Shown here in pieces: positions 1 to 7,402 of a stretch of 11,900 nucleotides of DNA. The stretch's first letter is position 1. Every line of letters begins with the position of its first letter. Made by a program: the position numbers and the translations under genes. A model generated the notes under the pieces. That model was not told the origin of the DNA. It made no database searches and saw only the letters and a program-made list of their open reading frames with translations. Source of the stretch: Petrotoga sp. UBA5851 (GTDB lineage Bacteria; Thermotogota; Thermotogae; Petrotogales; Petrotogaceae); the NCBI GenBank assembly GCA_002431635.1, contig DJGH01000002.1:8673-20572 (forward strand). Direction: 5' to 3'.

Positions 1-438
1 CACAAAAAAGGATTTGATGAATATGTACACCTTGCTTTTGATGAAAGTTATCCCATGTTCTCAGCCAAACTTTACTACTTACAGCTAAATGATCCTGCAA
101 TAATAAAGATAGACCCTAAAATAATTACGGATCACGAAAAAGACATTCTTCTTTCAGATACAAACTCCAGTGCCTCTTTGGCAAAAACCGGCTCCATAAA
201 TGAACTTCTCTCTTCACTTGACTTTCAAATAATTTACTTTCCTAAAGATCGAATAACAAACACAAACATATACCAAAATCTTAAAAAAAAAAAACAGTCA
301 GAGATTCTTGTCAAAGAGAAAATTCCTCTTGAGTATGTAAAAGAAATCTATGTATCAACCGCAAAAGGACTAAATATTACAGACAACATGAAAATAACCG
401 AAACCGATACATGCAAAAAACTAAGACTGAACTTTTAA
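1..438 (+). CDS. DarT-like ADP-ribosyltransferase, C-terminal part (5' end outside window)
   Basis: The open frame begins at base 1 with no start codon, so the true N-terminus lies upstream. The ATG at 55 is internal, because family-like sequence (YVHLAF....YPM) precedes and spans it. About 145 residues are visible. The pattern matches DarT/DUF4433 enzymes: an aromatic-rich YVHLxF...PM segment, a hydrophobic strand with IKIDPKII, an LLSDTNSSAS segment, then QSEILVKEKIPLEYVKEIYV. The Glu in QSEILV (codon 301-303) sits where the family's catalytic Glu (AEVLV-like) is expected. DarT enzymes transfer ADP-ribose from NAD+ to bases in single-stranded DNA and act as toxins or anti-phage effectors. 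The gene ends 15 bases before an ADP-ribosylglycohydrolase gene, suggesting co-translation as toxin and reversing enzyme. A run of 12 A (283-294) encodes four Lys just before the catalytic segment. The N-terminal NAD-binding part cannot be checked here. The family call rests on motif recognition only. Confidence 0.68.
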   Translation, partial: HKKGFDEYVHLAFDESYPMFSAKLYYLQLNDPAIIKIDPKIITDHEKDILLSDTNSSASLAKTGSINELLSSLDFQIIYFPKDRITNTNIYQNLKKKKQSEILVKEKIPLEYVKEIYVSTAKGLNITDNMKITETDTCKKLRLNF

Positions 439-440
439 AA

Positions 441-459
441 AGGTGGTGAGCTGTTGTTG
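441..459 (+). promoter_or_regulatory. Shine-Dalgarno and tandem TTG start region of the ADP-ribosylglycohydrolase gene
   Basis: AGGTGGTGAG at 441-450 lies just after the upstream stop (436-438). Two consecutive TTG codons follow at 454 and 457. No ATG occurs before the conserved GAAIGDALG motif other than those encoding Met9 and Met10, which are too close to it. The upstream TTG has a spacing of about 7 bases from AGGTGG, and the second about 10, so either could be used. A weak start here would keep translation tied to the upstream toxin gene. Confidence 0.5.
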
Positions 460-1743
460 GAAGATAATATAAAAGGAATGATGATAGGAGCAGCTATAGG
501 AGATGCCTTGGGATACCCGTTAGAGATTATGGGAAATAAAAATACAGACGGCACTAAAATAAAGAGCGTTCAAACCTTTACTGACTGGACAAGAGTACAC
601 AAAAACAGGTACTTCAAATGTACAGAAGAAATAAAAGCCGGCACATACTCAGACGACACCCAGCTAACGCTCTGTGTTTCAAGAAGCTATAAAAACGGAG
701 TTTTCAGTTCCCAAACCATGGCTCTTGAACTCAGTGAATGGCTGGCATATCAGACAGGAGGCGGAAGAGCTGTCAAAGCCGCCGCCAAAAATATAAACTT
801 TAAAAATGTAGATGAAAGTATATGGTATAAAAATTTTTACGAAGGCTACACCTATTCAGGAGGAAATGGTGCATTGATGAGAATTACACCTCATATTGCA
901 GCTAATGTTAAAAACAAAGAGTTTACCGCCGGTCTTAAAAATGCGATAAAAGACTGCCTTATTACTCACGGACATCCACATGCCATCATCGCCCAGATAT
1001 TCTACTTTACATTCTTATGGGTTCTCACAAATAAACTTCCGGCAGAAAAAGCATTTAAAGTTGCAAAAGAAGAGTGCACCAAAAGGAGCCTGAAAAATAT
1101 AGGACTACTTCCCGATGAATGGTTTGAAAAGTATCTTGAAAATAACGGTTGTTCTTACGAAAAAATTGAAGAGATAACCATGAAAGAGTTTTTAAACAAA
1201 GCACTTATTGTAGAAAATGCCATTAAGAGTAATATGCCCGAAAAAAATCTGTATGAAAAACTCCAGGCTACCGGGAAGTTTAAAGGCTCAGGCATAAACA
1301 CGGCACTTGCAGCAGCCTATACAGTCATAAAAAATGACAGATCAAGCTTCGCTGAAACAGTTTTAATTCCTGCTAACATATTCCAGTGTGATACAGACAC
1401 AACAGCTTGCGTTGCCGGTGCCGCTAAGGGATTGATACTAGGACTGGCTGGAATTGAAAAAACACTTGTAAGCACACTGCAAGACACTGAATATATAAAA
1501 CTTTGCGCACAGGCGCTTTACAATGGATCTGGACATCATGCTTTTCAGCCATCCCTTACAGACAAGCCGCTGGAGTATTACAGAAAAAATTTAACAGAAA
1601 TAAACCATGGTGAAGTATTAAAAACCAGACTTTTTGGGTCTGCTGTAATAGTAGAAAAAAATATGAATGAGACGCTTCTGACAGCTAGAATCAAGACCCA
1701 AAACCCCGAGTTCACATTAATAATTAAAAAGATACCAAAATAA
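454..1743 (+). CDS. ADP-ribosylglycohydrolase family protein (ARH/DraG fold), probable partner of the DarT-like toxin
   Basis: This 429-residue protein has all hallmarks of the all-helical ARH/DraG family, which removes ADP-ribose from proteins or nucleic acids using two divalent metal ions. Visible motifs are GAAIGDALG (residues 12-20), YSDDTQ (65-70, metal ligands Asp67 and Asp68), SGGNGALMR (135-143), a THGHPHA segment near 170, and CDTDTT (312-317, metal ligands Asp313 and Asp315). The usual family motif GGDTDT reads QCDTDT here, so the Gly before the Asp pair is replaced while the acidic ligands remain. The N-terminus begins directly at the fold with no signal peptide, so the protein is cytosolic. 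The last 60 or so residues, after the HHAFQPSL segment, are less typical and may be a small lineage-specific tail. The start is TTG. Its position 15 bases behind a DarT-like gene suggests that it reverses that toxin's modification, a role more often held by the DarG macrodomain. The substrate is inferred. Members also act on ADP-ribosyl-Arg or dinitrogenase reductase, but no nif context is seen. Confidence 0.88.
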   Translation: MLEDNIKGMMIGAAIGDALGYPLEIMGNKNTDGTKIKSVQTFTDWTRVHKNRYFKCTEEIKAGTYSDDTQLTLCVSRSYKNGVFSSQTMALELSEWLAYQTGGGRAVKAAAKNINFKNVDESIWYKNFYEGYTYSGGNGALMRITPHIAANVKNKEFTAGLKNAIKDCLITHGHPHAIIAQIFYFTFLWVLTNKLPAEKAFKVAKEECTKRSLKNIGLLPDEWFEKYLENNGCSYEKIEEITMKEFLNKALIVENAIKSNMPEKNLYEKLQATGKFKGSGINTALAAAYTVIKNDRSSFAETVLIPANIFQCDTDTTACVAGAAKGLILGLAGIEKTLVSTLQDTEYIKLCAQALYNGSGHHAFQPSLTDKPLEYYRKNLTEINHGEVLKTRLFGSAVIVEKNMNETLLTARIKTQNPEFTLIIKKIPK

Positions 1744-1792
1744 AAAATATAATAATAATTAACTTATCAACTGATATAAAAATAAATGTAGA

Positions 1793-1821
1793 TTTAAAAA
1801 AAGAAATAAAAATGATATAAT
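1793..1821 (+). promoter_or_regulatory. Candidate extended -10 promoter of the type III-D cas operon
   Basis: The AT-rich gap between the ADP-ribosylglycohydrolase gene and cas10 contains TGATATAAT at 1813-1821. This is a perfect TATAAT (1816-1821) with the extended -10 dinucleotide TG one base upstream. A weak -35 (TTTAAA, 1793-1798, 4 of 6 matches to TTGACA) lies 17 bases upstream. Transcription would start near 1828, leaving a leader of about 35 bases before the cas10 ATG at 1863. In such AT-rich DNA chance matches are common, but the TGnTATAAT form and the position are good. No terminator is visible between the two transcription units, so read-through from upstream remains possible. Confidence 0.55.
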
Positions 1822-1862
1822 TATATTTGAAGCATAACAAAAAATTTTGAAAGGAGAAAAGT

Positions 1863-3458
1863 ATGTCTATACTTACAGTCTATGATGTAACAGGTATTCA
1901 GAAGTTTATTTTCAGTTCTTCCAAACTTAAGGAAAATTTTGGAGGCTCACTTCTTGTAGCCAGAGTAATGGAAGAACTTCTTGTAAACGCAGTAAAGCAA
2001 GCCAATTCAAAAGCTTATACCGACTGGAAGAACAGCCCAGATTTCAAGATGCTTACTGACCATGATGCAGACGCAGAGATAGTATATATAGGCGGAGGAA
2101 ATGCCTATGTAGCCTATAAAGACAAAGCTGCCGCCATGAGAACTACCAAGACATTTTCAAAAAAAGTATTTGAAGAAACATACTCACTAACAGTTTTAAG
2201 TGCTTCAGTTGAAACAGACTTTGAAAAAGATGACTACAAAATTAAAATGAAAGAACTTATAAAAACAATGGACAAAAAAAAGAACGAGTTCATAAAAACC
2301 TCTCCGCTCAAAAATATCTCCATAACCAAAGAATCATCAAATTTAAAACCGGTAGTAAAAAAAGAGAAAGATGAGTTTCTGGATACTGAGAGCATAATAA
2401 AAAGAAACGAGTTTGCAGACAATCATGACATATTTACTGAAGAGTTCCTTACAGGACAAGAGTACATCTTTCCCAAAGACTTTGAAAATATGGGACAAGA
2501 AGCCGGAGAGAACCATATAGCAGTCGTACACATTGATGGAAACAATATGGGAAAATCAATAGAAAAGGCTCTTGAAAACATAAAGACATTCCGCGACGCA
2601 GTTCCAAAAATGCGACAGATCTCATGCAATATAGCAGCCCAGTACAGAGATTCTTTCCGCCAGCTAATTACTTTCTTAATAAGCAAAATAGAAGATGAAA
2701 ACTCTCCCATAAAAAAACTTAAATTTTCAGAAGAAAATAACAAAAAGTGTCTTCCCATAAGACCCGTGATACTAAACGGTGATGATACCACATTTGTATG
2801 TGATGCAAGGATAGCCATGTGCCTTACCGAAAAGTTTCTTCAAATAATAGACGACAAAGAAATAAAGCCGCTTGGAAAAACCTCGGCATGCGGGGGCATA
2901 GCCATAATAGGTTCACACTTTCCATTTGACAAAGCATATGAGCTTGCCGAAGAATGCTGCGCCTCAGCCAAAAAAACAGCCAAAGAATATGCGTTAGCAC
3001 ATAAAGAAAACGTAAAAAGCTGGTTTGACTTCCATATAGTCTATGGAGGCTTGACATCCGATCTTCAGACCATAAGAGAGAAAACCTACAATGTTGTTGA
3101 CATTCCAAAGATAGACAACCCAAAAATAAAAAAGTACCATCTTCTCAACAGACCGTTTATTGTAACCGAAAAAGACCAAAACAATTCATTTGAAAAGTTT
3201 GCAAAAACTTATGAACAATTTTTTGGTGAAAATACCGTTTGGGCACGTTCAAATCTTAAAGAACTAAGAAATGTCATGATACAGGGCAGACAAGCCACAG
3301 AACTATACCTTAAAGAACTAAAATCAAGAGGAAAAGAGCTTGCAGACACATATAAAGAAGTAAACAACGGCTTTTTTGAAGAAGGCATCACGCCATTTTT
3401 CGATATTCTTGAAGCATCAGACTACTTCATAGATATTTCGGACGGAAGGAGAGTATAA
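1863..3458 (+). CDS. cas10: Type III-D CRISPR-Cas effector subunit Cas10 (HD-less, cyclase-type palm)
   Basis: This 531-residue protein is the large subunit of the type III effector, expected to make cyclic oligoadenylate from ATP when target RNA is bound. It opens directly with the first palm-like domain (YDVTGIQKFIF followed by a FGGSLLVARVMEELL-like helix, residues 7-40), then GGGNAYVAY near 76-84. The second palm carries VHIDGNNMG (222-230, metal ligand Asp225) and NGDDTTF (305-311, Asp307 and Asp308), the equivalent of the GGDD cyclase motif with Asn in place of the first Gly. Next come ACGGIAIIGSHFPFDKAYELAEECC and a helical C-terminal domain. There is no N-terminal HD nuclease domain, so DNA cleavage by Cas10 is not expected. 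No paired CxxC zinc motif stands out either. The ATG at 1863 has AAGGAG (1851-1856) at a 6-base spacing. The gene is first in a six-gene operon and is separated by two bases from the next. The family call is firm, but cyclase activity is inferred from the retained Asp residues. Confidence 0.9.
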   Translation: MSILTVYDVTGIQKFIFSSSKLKENFGGSLLVARVMEELLVNAVKQANSKAYTDWKNSPDFKMLTDHDADAEIVYIGGGNAYVAYKDKAAAMRTTKTFSKKVFEETYSLTVLSASVETDFEKDDYKIKMKELIKTMDKKKNEFIKTSPLKNISITKESSNLKPVVKKEKDEFLDTESIIKRNEFADNHDIFTEEFLTGQEYIFPKDFENMGQEAGENHIAVVHIDGNNMGKSIEKALENIKTFRDAVPKMRQISCNIAAQYRDSFRQLITFLISKIEDENSPIKKLKFSEENNKKCLPIRPVILNGDDTTFVCDARIAMCLTEKFLQIIDDKEIKPLGKTSACGGIAIIGSHFPFDKAYELAEECCASAKKTAKEYALAHKENVKSWFDFHIVYGGLTSDLQTIREKTYNVVDIPKIDNPKIKKYHLLNRPFIVTEKDQNNSFEKFAKTYEQFFGENTVWARSNLKELRNVMIQGRQATELYLKELKSRGKELADTYKEVNNGFFEEGITPFFDILEASDYFIDISDGRRV

Positions 3459-3460
3459 AA

Positions 3461-5533
3461 ATGCGGATAAGACTTGAATTACTATCAGACCTATGCACAA
3501 GCGCAGGTGATACTGTCAGCGGAATAATAGACACAGAAGTATGCTACGATGAAAACGGCATTGTTTATATACCTGCCAAAAGAGTAAAAGGCTGCCTGAG
3601 AGAAGCCGCTTTAGAACTTAAAGACGCTTTGGGAAATGAATTTGACGATGAAGCCTTCATAAAACTTTTTGGGAGAGCTGGGGATGACAACTCCTCTGCA
3701 CTTATGATATCAAACGGATACATCGAAAAATATAAAAATATAGACAAAGAAATTTGCATGATGAAGAACACAGATAAAAAATACTACTACCAGAAACAGT
3801 TTATAACCGAATACTATACCAGTCTACGTACCAACACCAGAGTAGACAGAGAAACACTTACAGCGCAGAAAGACACGTTAAGAATAACAAGAGTAATTGA
3901 CAAAGGAAATACCTTCTACTTTGAGATAAATGACCTTGAAAAACGAGAGAAAGACTTCCTAGAAAAAGTATGCAAAGTTTTCAGAAGAATGGGACTTTCA
4001 AGAACCAGAGGTCTTGGAGAAGTCAGATGCACTCTTGACAGCGGAAACACCAATCCTGGCACAATCAATATGCTGGATCTCAATAGACTTAACGACCAGG
4101 TCAAATACACCATAAAACTTCATTTCCAAAATATTTCAGATCTTGTTATATCCTCAGTCGGAGGAGACGGAACACTTGAATACATTCCCGGCTCAACTAT
4201 ACTGGGATACTTTGCCAACCGCTACATACAGAAGAAAAAAATGGACAAACAAAAGGCATACAAAGACAAAAACTTCAACGGACTTTTCATTTCAGGAGAA
4301 GTAATATTCTCAAATGCCTACATATCAGACCACGCAAGCAACAACTATATTCCATGCCCCAGAACAATTGTAAAACAAAAAGACGGAGAAAAAATATACA
4401 ATAAAGCATCAGACAACATAGAAGAACAGGTACGGAACATGGATGGAGTATACATATCTTTTCAGCCTAACGGTATATGCTATAAACAACAGATCGAAAA
4501 AGCCGTTTACTTTCACCACCAAAGGCCAAAAGACAGAAGCATAGGCCATGCAACAGAAAAAGAAGGCGTATTTTTCCAATATGAAAGTATAAAAGAGGGA
4601 CAATACTTTGTATCAACCATAACAGCCACAGGCGCAAACCTAAAAAAACTGATTGAAATCATTCCAAACAATAAAACCATATCCGTTGGAAAATCCCGTT
4701 CATCACAGTACGGAAACCTTTGCATAACCCAAATAAAGATAGCCAATGACAGCGCTACGACTCTAAAAAACAACCAAGAGTATGTATTAGTCCTTACATC
4801 TCCTATGATAAACACAAACGAAAACAACGATTACACAACAACGCCACAACAGATAAAAACAGAACTGGAACCGATCATAGGAAAGTTTGAAATAACTGAC
4901 ACCTATCTGAAATTTGCCGAAGCATCAGTATACAATGCTGTTTCAAAAACAAGCTCCGTAAGATACAATACCCTGGACAGCTCCACGGCCATAAAAATAA
5001 AGATGCTCCAGGATAAAACTATCAATACTGATACACTCTGGGCTGGACTTATGAACAATATGGGATTTGGACAGATAAAGATACTCAGCACAAACCTTGG
5101 AAGCATAAAATTAGACACATACAAACAACCATCGGAAGAAAACACACAAATAAACTTCACAAAAAACATGTACAAAACCATTCAAGAAAAAACGGTTATC
5201 AGCTATATAAAATCCATAGCCGCCAATGAAGCATCAAAAAAAGCCAAGACAGTCAACTCAACCTCAGTAAACCAGGTCATACAGTATGTGAAAATATCCC
5301 AAACCTACCAAGAGATAATGGATAAAATAAACACCATAAAGATCAAGGATAAACAAGAAGAATGCGCAAAACTAATCGGAGCAACAAAAAACTTTGAAAC
5401 CGAGGTCTTTAAAAAAATACCCATGTACCAGCAACTTGACCCATCTTTGAAGACAGACATAACCAAGTTTCACATGCAGTACATAAAAGCATACCTTATA
5501 CAAATAAAATATGAACTCAGGAAGGTGAGCTGA
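3461..5533 (+). CDS. csx10: Csx10-type RAMP with Cas7-like, Cas5-like and Cas11-like parts (type III-D)
   Basis: This 690-residue protein combines several effector subunits. Residues 1-195 form a Cas7-like RAMP: LLSDLCTSAGD, GIIDTEVCYDENG (Asp24 is in the position of the target-RNA-cutting Asp of Csm3), YIPAKRVKGCLRE (36-48) and the glycine-rich loop SRTRGLGEV (180-188). Residues about 205-560 look like the Cas5-like region, which caps the crRNA 5' end. It contains LEYIPGSTILGYFANRYI, the loop VGKSRSSQYGNL, and a second ferredoxin-like half ending at NNMGFGQIKI. The last 125 or so residues are Lys-rich and predicted helical without RAMP motifs, including TSVNQVIQYVKISQTYQEI, as expected for a small subunit (Cas11/Csm2). 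No separate cas11 gene exists in the operon. The same Cas7-Cas5-Cas11 fusion is known from the Synechocystis III-Dv complex. Domain borders are estimated by eye. The ATG at 3461 follows GGAAGGAG, and the stop lies two bases before the next gene. The Csx10 identity is solid, while the Cas11 tail is an inference. Confidence 0.85.
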   Translation: MRIRLELLSDLCTSAGDTVSGIIDTEVCYDENGIVYIPAKRVKGCLREAALELKDALGNEFDDEAFIKLFGRAGDDNSSALMISNGYIEKYKNIDKEICMMKNTDKKYYYQKQFITEYYTSLRTNTRVDRETLTAQKDTLRITRVIDKGNTFYFEINDLEKREKDFLEKVCKVFRRMGLSRTRGLGEVRCTLDSGNTNPGTINMLDLNRLNDQVKYTIKLHFQNISDLVISSVGGDGTLEYIPGSTILGYFANRYIQKKKMDKQKAYKDKNFNGLFISGEVIFSNAYISDHASNNYIPCPRTIVKQKDGEKIYNKASDNIEEQVRNMDGVYISFQPNGICYKQQIEKAVYFHHQRPKDRSIGHATEKEGVFFQYESIKEGQYFVSTITATGANLKKLIEIIPNNKTISVGKSRSSQYGNLCITQIKIANDSATTLKNNQEYVLVLTSPMINTNENNDYTTTPQQIKTELEPIIGKFEITDTYLKFAEASVYNAVSKTSSVRYNTLDSSTAIKIKMLQDKTINTDTLWAGLMNNMGFGQIKILSTNLGSIKLDTYKQPSEENTQINFTKNMYKTIQEKTVISYIKSIAANEASKKAKTVNSTSVNQVIQYVKISQTYQEIMDKINTIKIKDKQEECAKLIGATKNFETEVFKKIPMYQQLDPSLKTDITKFHMQYIKAYLIQIKYELRKVS

Positions 5534-5535
5534 AA

Positions 5536-6852
5536 ATGAGTAAAATTATTAAGAGAATATATATAAAAACCACAGCAGTACTTGAATCGCCCGCCATAAT
5601 AACGGCAGGCGAAGACTTCAATACAGACAAAGACATAAACATAGACAAAAAAGGAAACGCTTTAATACAAGGAACAGCAATTGCTGGAATATTTAGACAG
5701 TACCTTGCCGGAGAACGCCAGATAAAAGACGAGCCACAAGAACTGAAAGAACTTTTCGGCAACGACCACAACAAAACAACCGACTCAACTCTAAGCAACA
5801 TTTACATATCAGATGCTTACATAACCACACCGAAAGTTGGAAAACGCGACGGTGTAAAACTTGAATTATTTAGCAAAATAGCCTTAGACAAATCCAAGTA
5901 CGACTACGAAATACTCTATCCAGGTCAGGAGTTTGAAATAAAGATCGAAGTAATAATAAGAGAAAAACATCAAAAGTACGAACAGGCATTTAAAAACTAC
6001 CTTGCACAAATACTTGACGGACTTATGAACTCAAAAATAACCATTGGAGCAAAAACATCAAGAGGATTTGGAAAAATAAAAGTAAAAACCGCGCCGACCA
6101 TAACAGCTCTTGACATGACCAAAAAACAAGATGTAGAAACCTGGATAAACTTTGACTGGAACACCTTTAAACCAAATACCACACTCCAAAACCTTGGAAC
6201 ACCGATCCAAAACGACCAGTACATAACCATAAAAACAGACCTGCTGATAGAAAAGACACTGATGATACGCTCATACGCCCAGGATCCCAACGAAGAATCA
6301 GACTATAAACATATAACCGAAGAAGGCAAAGGAATAATACCCGGAACCAGCTGGGGAGGAGCATTCAGACATCATCTATCAAAACTTTTATCAGATCTTA
6401 ACATAGCAAAATACGAAAAGATCATCGAAGAACTCTTTGGCTATGTAGATGAAAAAAACAAAACAGCATGCAAATCTTCCATAATATTTGAAGAATCAAA
6501 GATTACCAAAGCCAGAAGCTTATACATGACCAGAGTAAAGATAGACCGTTTTACCTCCGGCGCATACGACTCCGCACTTTTCAACGAAATACCAAACATC
6601 GGAGGAGAAACCAGCCTTACCATAAAGATCAGAAAAGATAAAGAAAAGTACATCGGCTTAATAATAATGGCCATACAAGATCTCAAACGAGGAATAATGA
6701 GTCTTGGCGGAGAAACTTCAATCGGAAGAGGAACATTTACAGCCTTAAAAGATTCAAAACTTACAATTAACGGCGAATTTATAAAAGAAGAAAAAGAAGC
6801 GGAGTACCTGCGACAAGCGGCAGAGTTTATAATGGCAGCACAGGGGGCATAA
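5536..6852 (+). CDS. Double Cas7 (Csm3-like RAMP x2) backbone subunit, type III-D
   Basis: Two Cas7/Csm3-like RAMP domains are fused in 438 residues. The first (about 1-200) has TTAVLESPAIITAGEDFNTD, then IDKKGNALIQGTAIAGIFRQ (36-55), ELFGND, and the glycine-rich loop TSRGFGKIKV near 175-185. The second (about 225-435) repeats the order with KTDLLIEKTLMI, EEGKGIIPGTSWGGAFRHHL (262-281), ELFGYVDEKN and the loop GGETSIGRGTF. Aligning these with the Csm3 pattern puts candidate RNA-cutting aspartates at Asp31 (or Asp33) in domain one and Asp256 in domain two. Such subunits line the crRNA and cut the bound target RNA at regular steps. The architecture equals the Cas7-2x subunit of the Synechocystis III-Dv complex. 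The ATG at 5536 overlaps no coding sequence but lies only two bases after the upstream stop, with GAAGGTGAG as ribosome binding site inside the previous gene. The RAMP call is firm, while the catalytic residues are predicted by position only. Confidence 0.88.
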   Translation: MSKIIKRIYIKTTAVLESPAIITAGEDFNTDKDINIDKKGNALIQGTAIAGIFRQYLAGERQIKDEPQELKELFGNDHNKTTDSTLSNIYISDAYITTPKVGKRDGVKLELFSKIALDKSKYDYEILYPGQEFEIKIEVIIREKHQKYEQAFKNYLAQILDGLMNSKITIGAKTSRGFGKIKVKTAPTITALDMTKKQDVETWINFDWNTFKPNTTLQNLGTPIQNDQYITIKTDLLIEKTLMIRSYAQDPNEESDYKHITEEGKGIIPGTSWGGAFRHHLSKLLSDLNIAKYEKIIEELFGYVDEKNKTACKSSIIFEESKITKARSLYMTRVKIDRFTSGAYDSALFNEIPNIGGETSLTIKIRKDKEKYIGLIIMAIQDLKRGIMSLGGETSIGRGTFTALKDSKLTINGEFIKEEKEAEYLRQAAEFIMAAQGA

Positions 6853-6853
6853 A

Positions 6854-7402
6854 ATGAAAATAACTACCATAAAAACCACAAAAGAAACCAAAGAACTCAC
6901 TCAGGAACAGATAATACCCGAGATAAACCAGATATTCCAGGATAAAACAGCATACGTCCTTCAATACACCAGCCATAGCGTAGACATAGGATACATAAAA
7001 AACAATACAATTACCTTATATAAAGATCAACAGTTTATCCCATCAGACTTTACGGACGTAAGAATATTCAATGAAGAGATGGAACTACATATCCTAAAGA
7101 AAAAAGAAAAAATAATTGCCAGACTCAGAAAAGACGGTCAGGGAGAAGACACAGATATATTTGATCAAAAAGTAATGCTGCTAGGAGAAACCCAAAAGAT
7201 ACTCAACGAAGAATGGACAGAGTTTTCAGAAACCAGAGGAGCCAGCCTGATTCTTCCGCTGAAAGATGCTCAGGCTCAAAACACATTTTACAAAGCCAGA
7301 AACTATATCCAATATACAAACGACGGCGAACTTTGCTTCAAAGACGCTAGACTTTGCGGGTTTTACAACACCAATGAAGAGAAAATAAGGAGTGATATAT
7401 AA
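6854..7402 (+). CDS. csx19: Type III-D accessory protein Csx19 (TIGR03984 family)
   Basis: This 182-residue protein matches the Csx19 family, a subtype III-D marker whose members are small and Glu/Lys-rich. Recognisable pieces, in order, are DVRIFNEEMELHILK (around 68-82), the charged stretch with DQKVMLLGE, EEWTEFSETRGASLILPL (119-136; Trp121, Glu126, Arg128 and Gly129 are the most family-like), KARNYIQYTNDGELCFKDARLCGFY. The function is not established by sequence. In the Synechocystis III-Dv complex Csx19 is a structural subunit near the Cas10 end. There is no signal peptide or membrane segment. The ATG at 6854 begins one base after the preceding stop, using the CAGGGGG upstream as ribosome binding site. 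The stop shares one base with the next start (TAATG, 7400-7404), indicating translational coupling. The family call depends on motif memory rather than a search, but the operon context strongly supports it. Confidence 0.82.
   Translation: MKITTIKTTKETKELTQEQIIPEINQIFQDKTAYVLQYTSHSVDIGYIKNNTITLYKDQQFIPSDFTDVRIFNEEMELHILKKKEKIIARLRKDGQGEDTDIFDQKVMLLGETQKILNEEWTEFSETRGASLILPLKDAQAQNTFYKARNYIQYTNDGELCFKDARLCGFYNTNEEKIRSDI

Noticed and set aside
55..438. ATG at 55 as the true start of a complete 127-residue protein
   Set aside because: The frame is open to base 1 and the residues before this Met (EYVHLAFDESYP) belong to the conserved DarT-like segment, so the gene is cut by the window edge.
2423..2818. 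Minus-strand open frame of 131 codons inside cas10
   Set aside because: It is antisense to conserved Cas10 palm motifs and has no recognisable domain, so it is a shadow frame.
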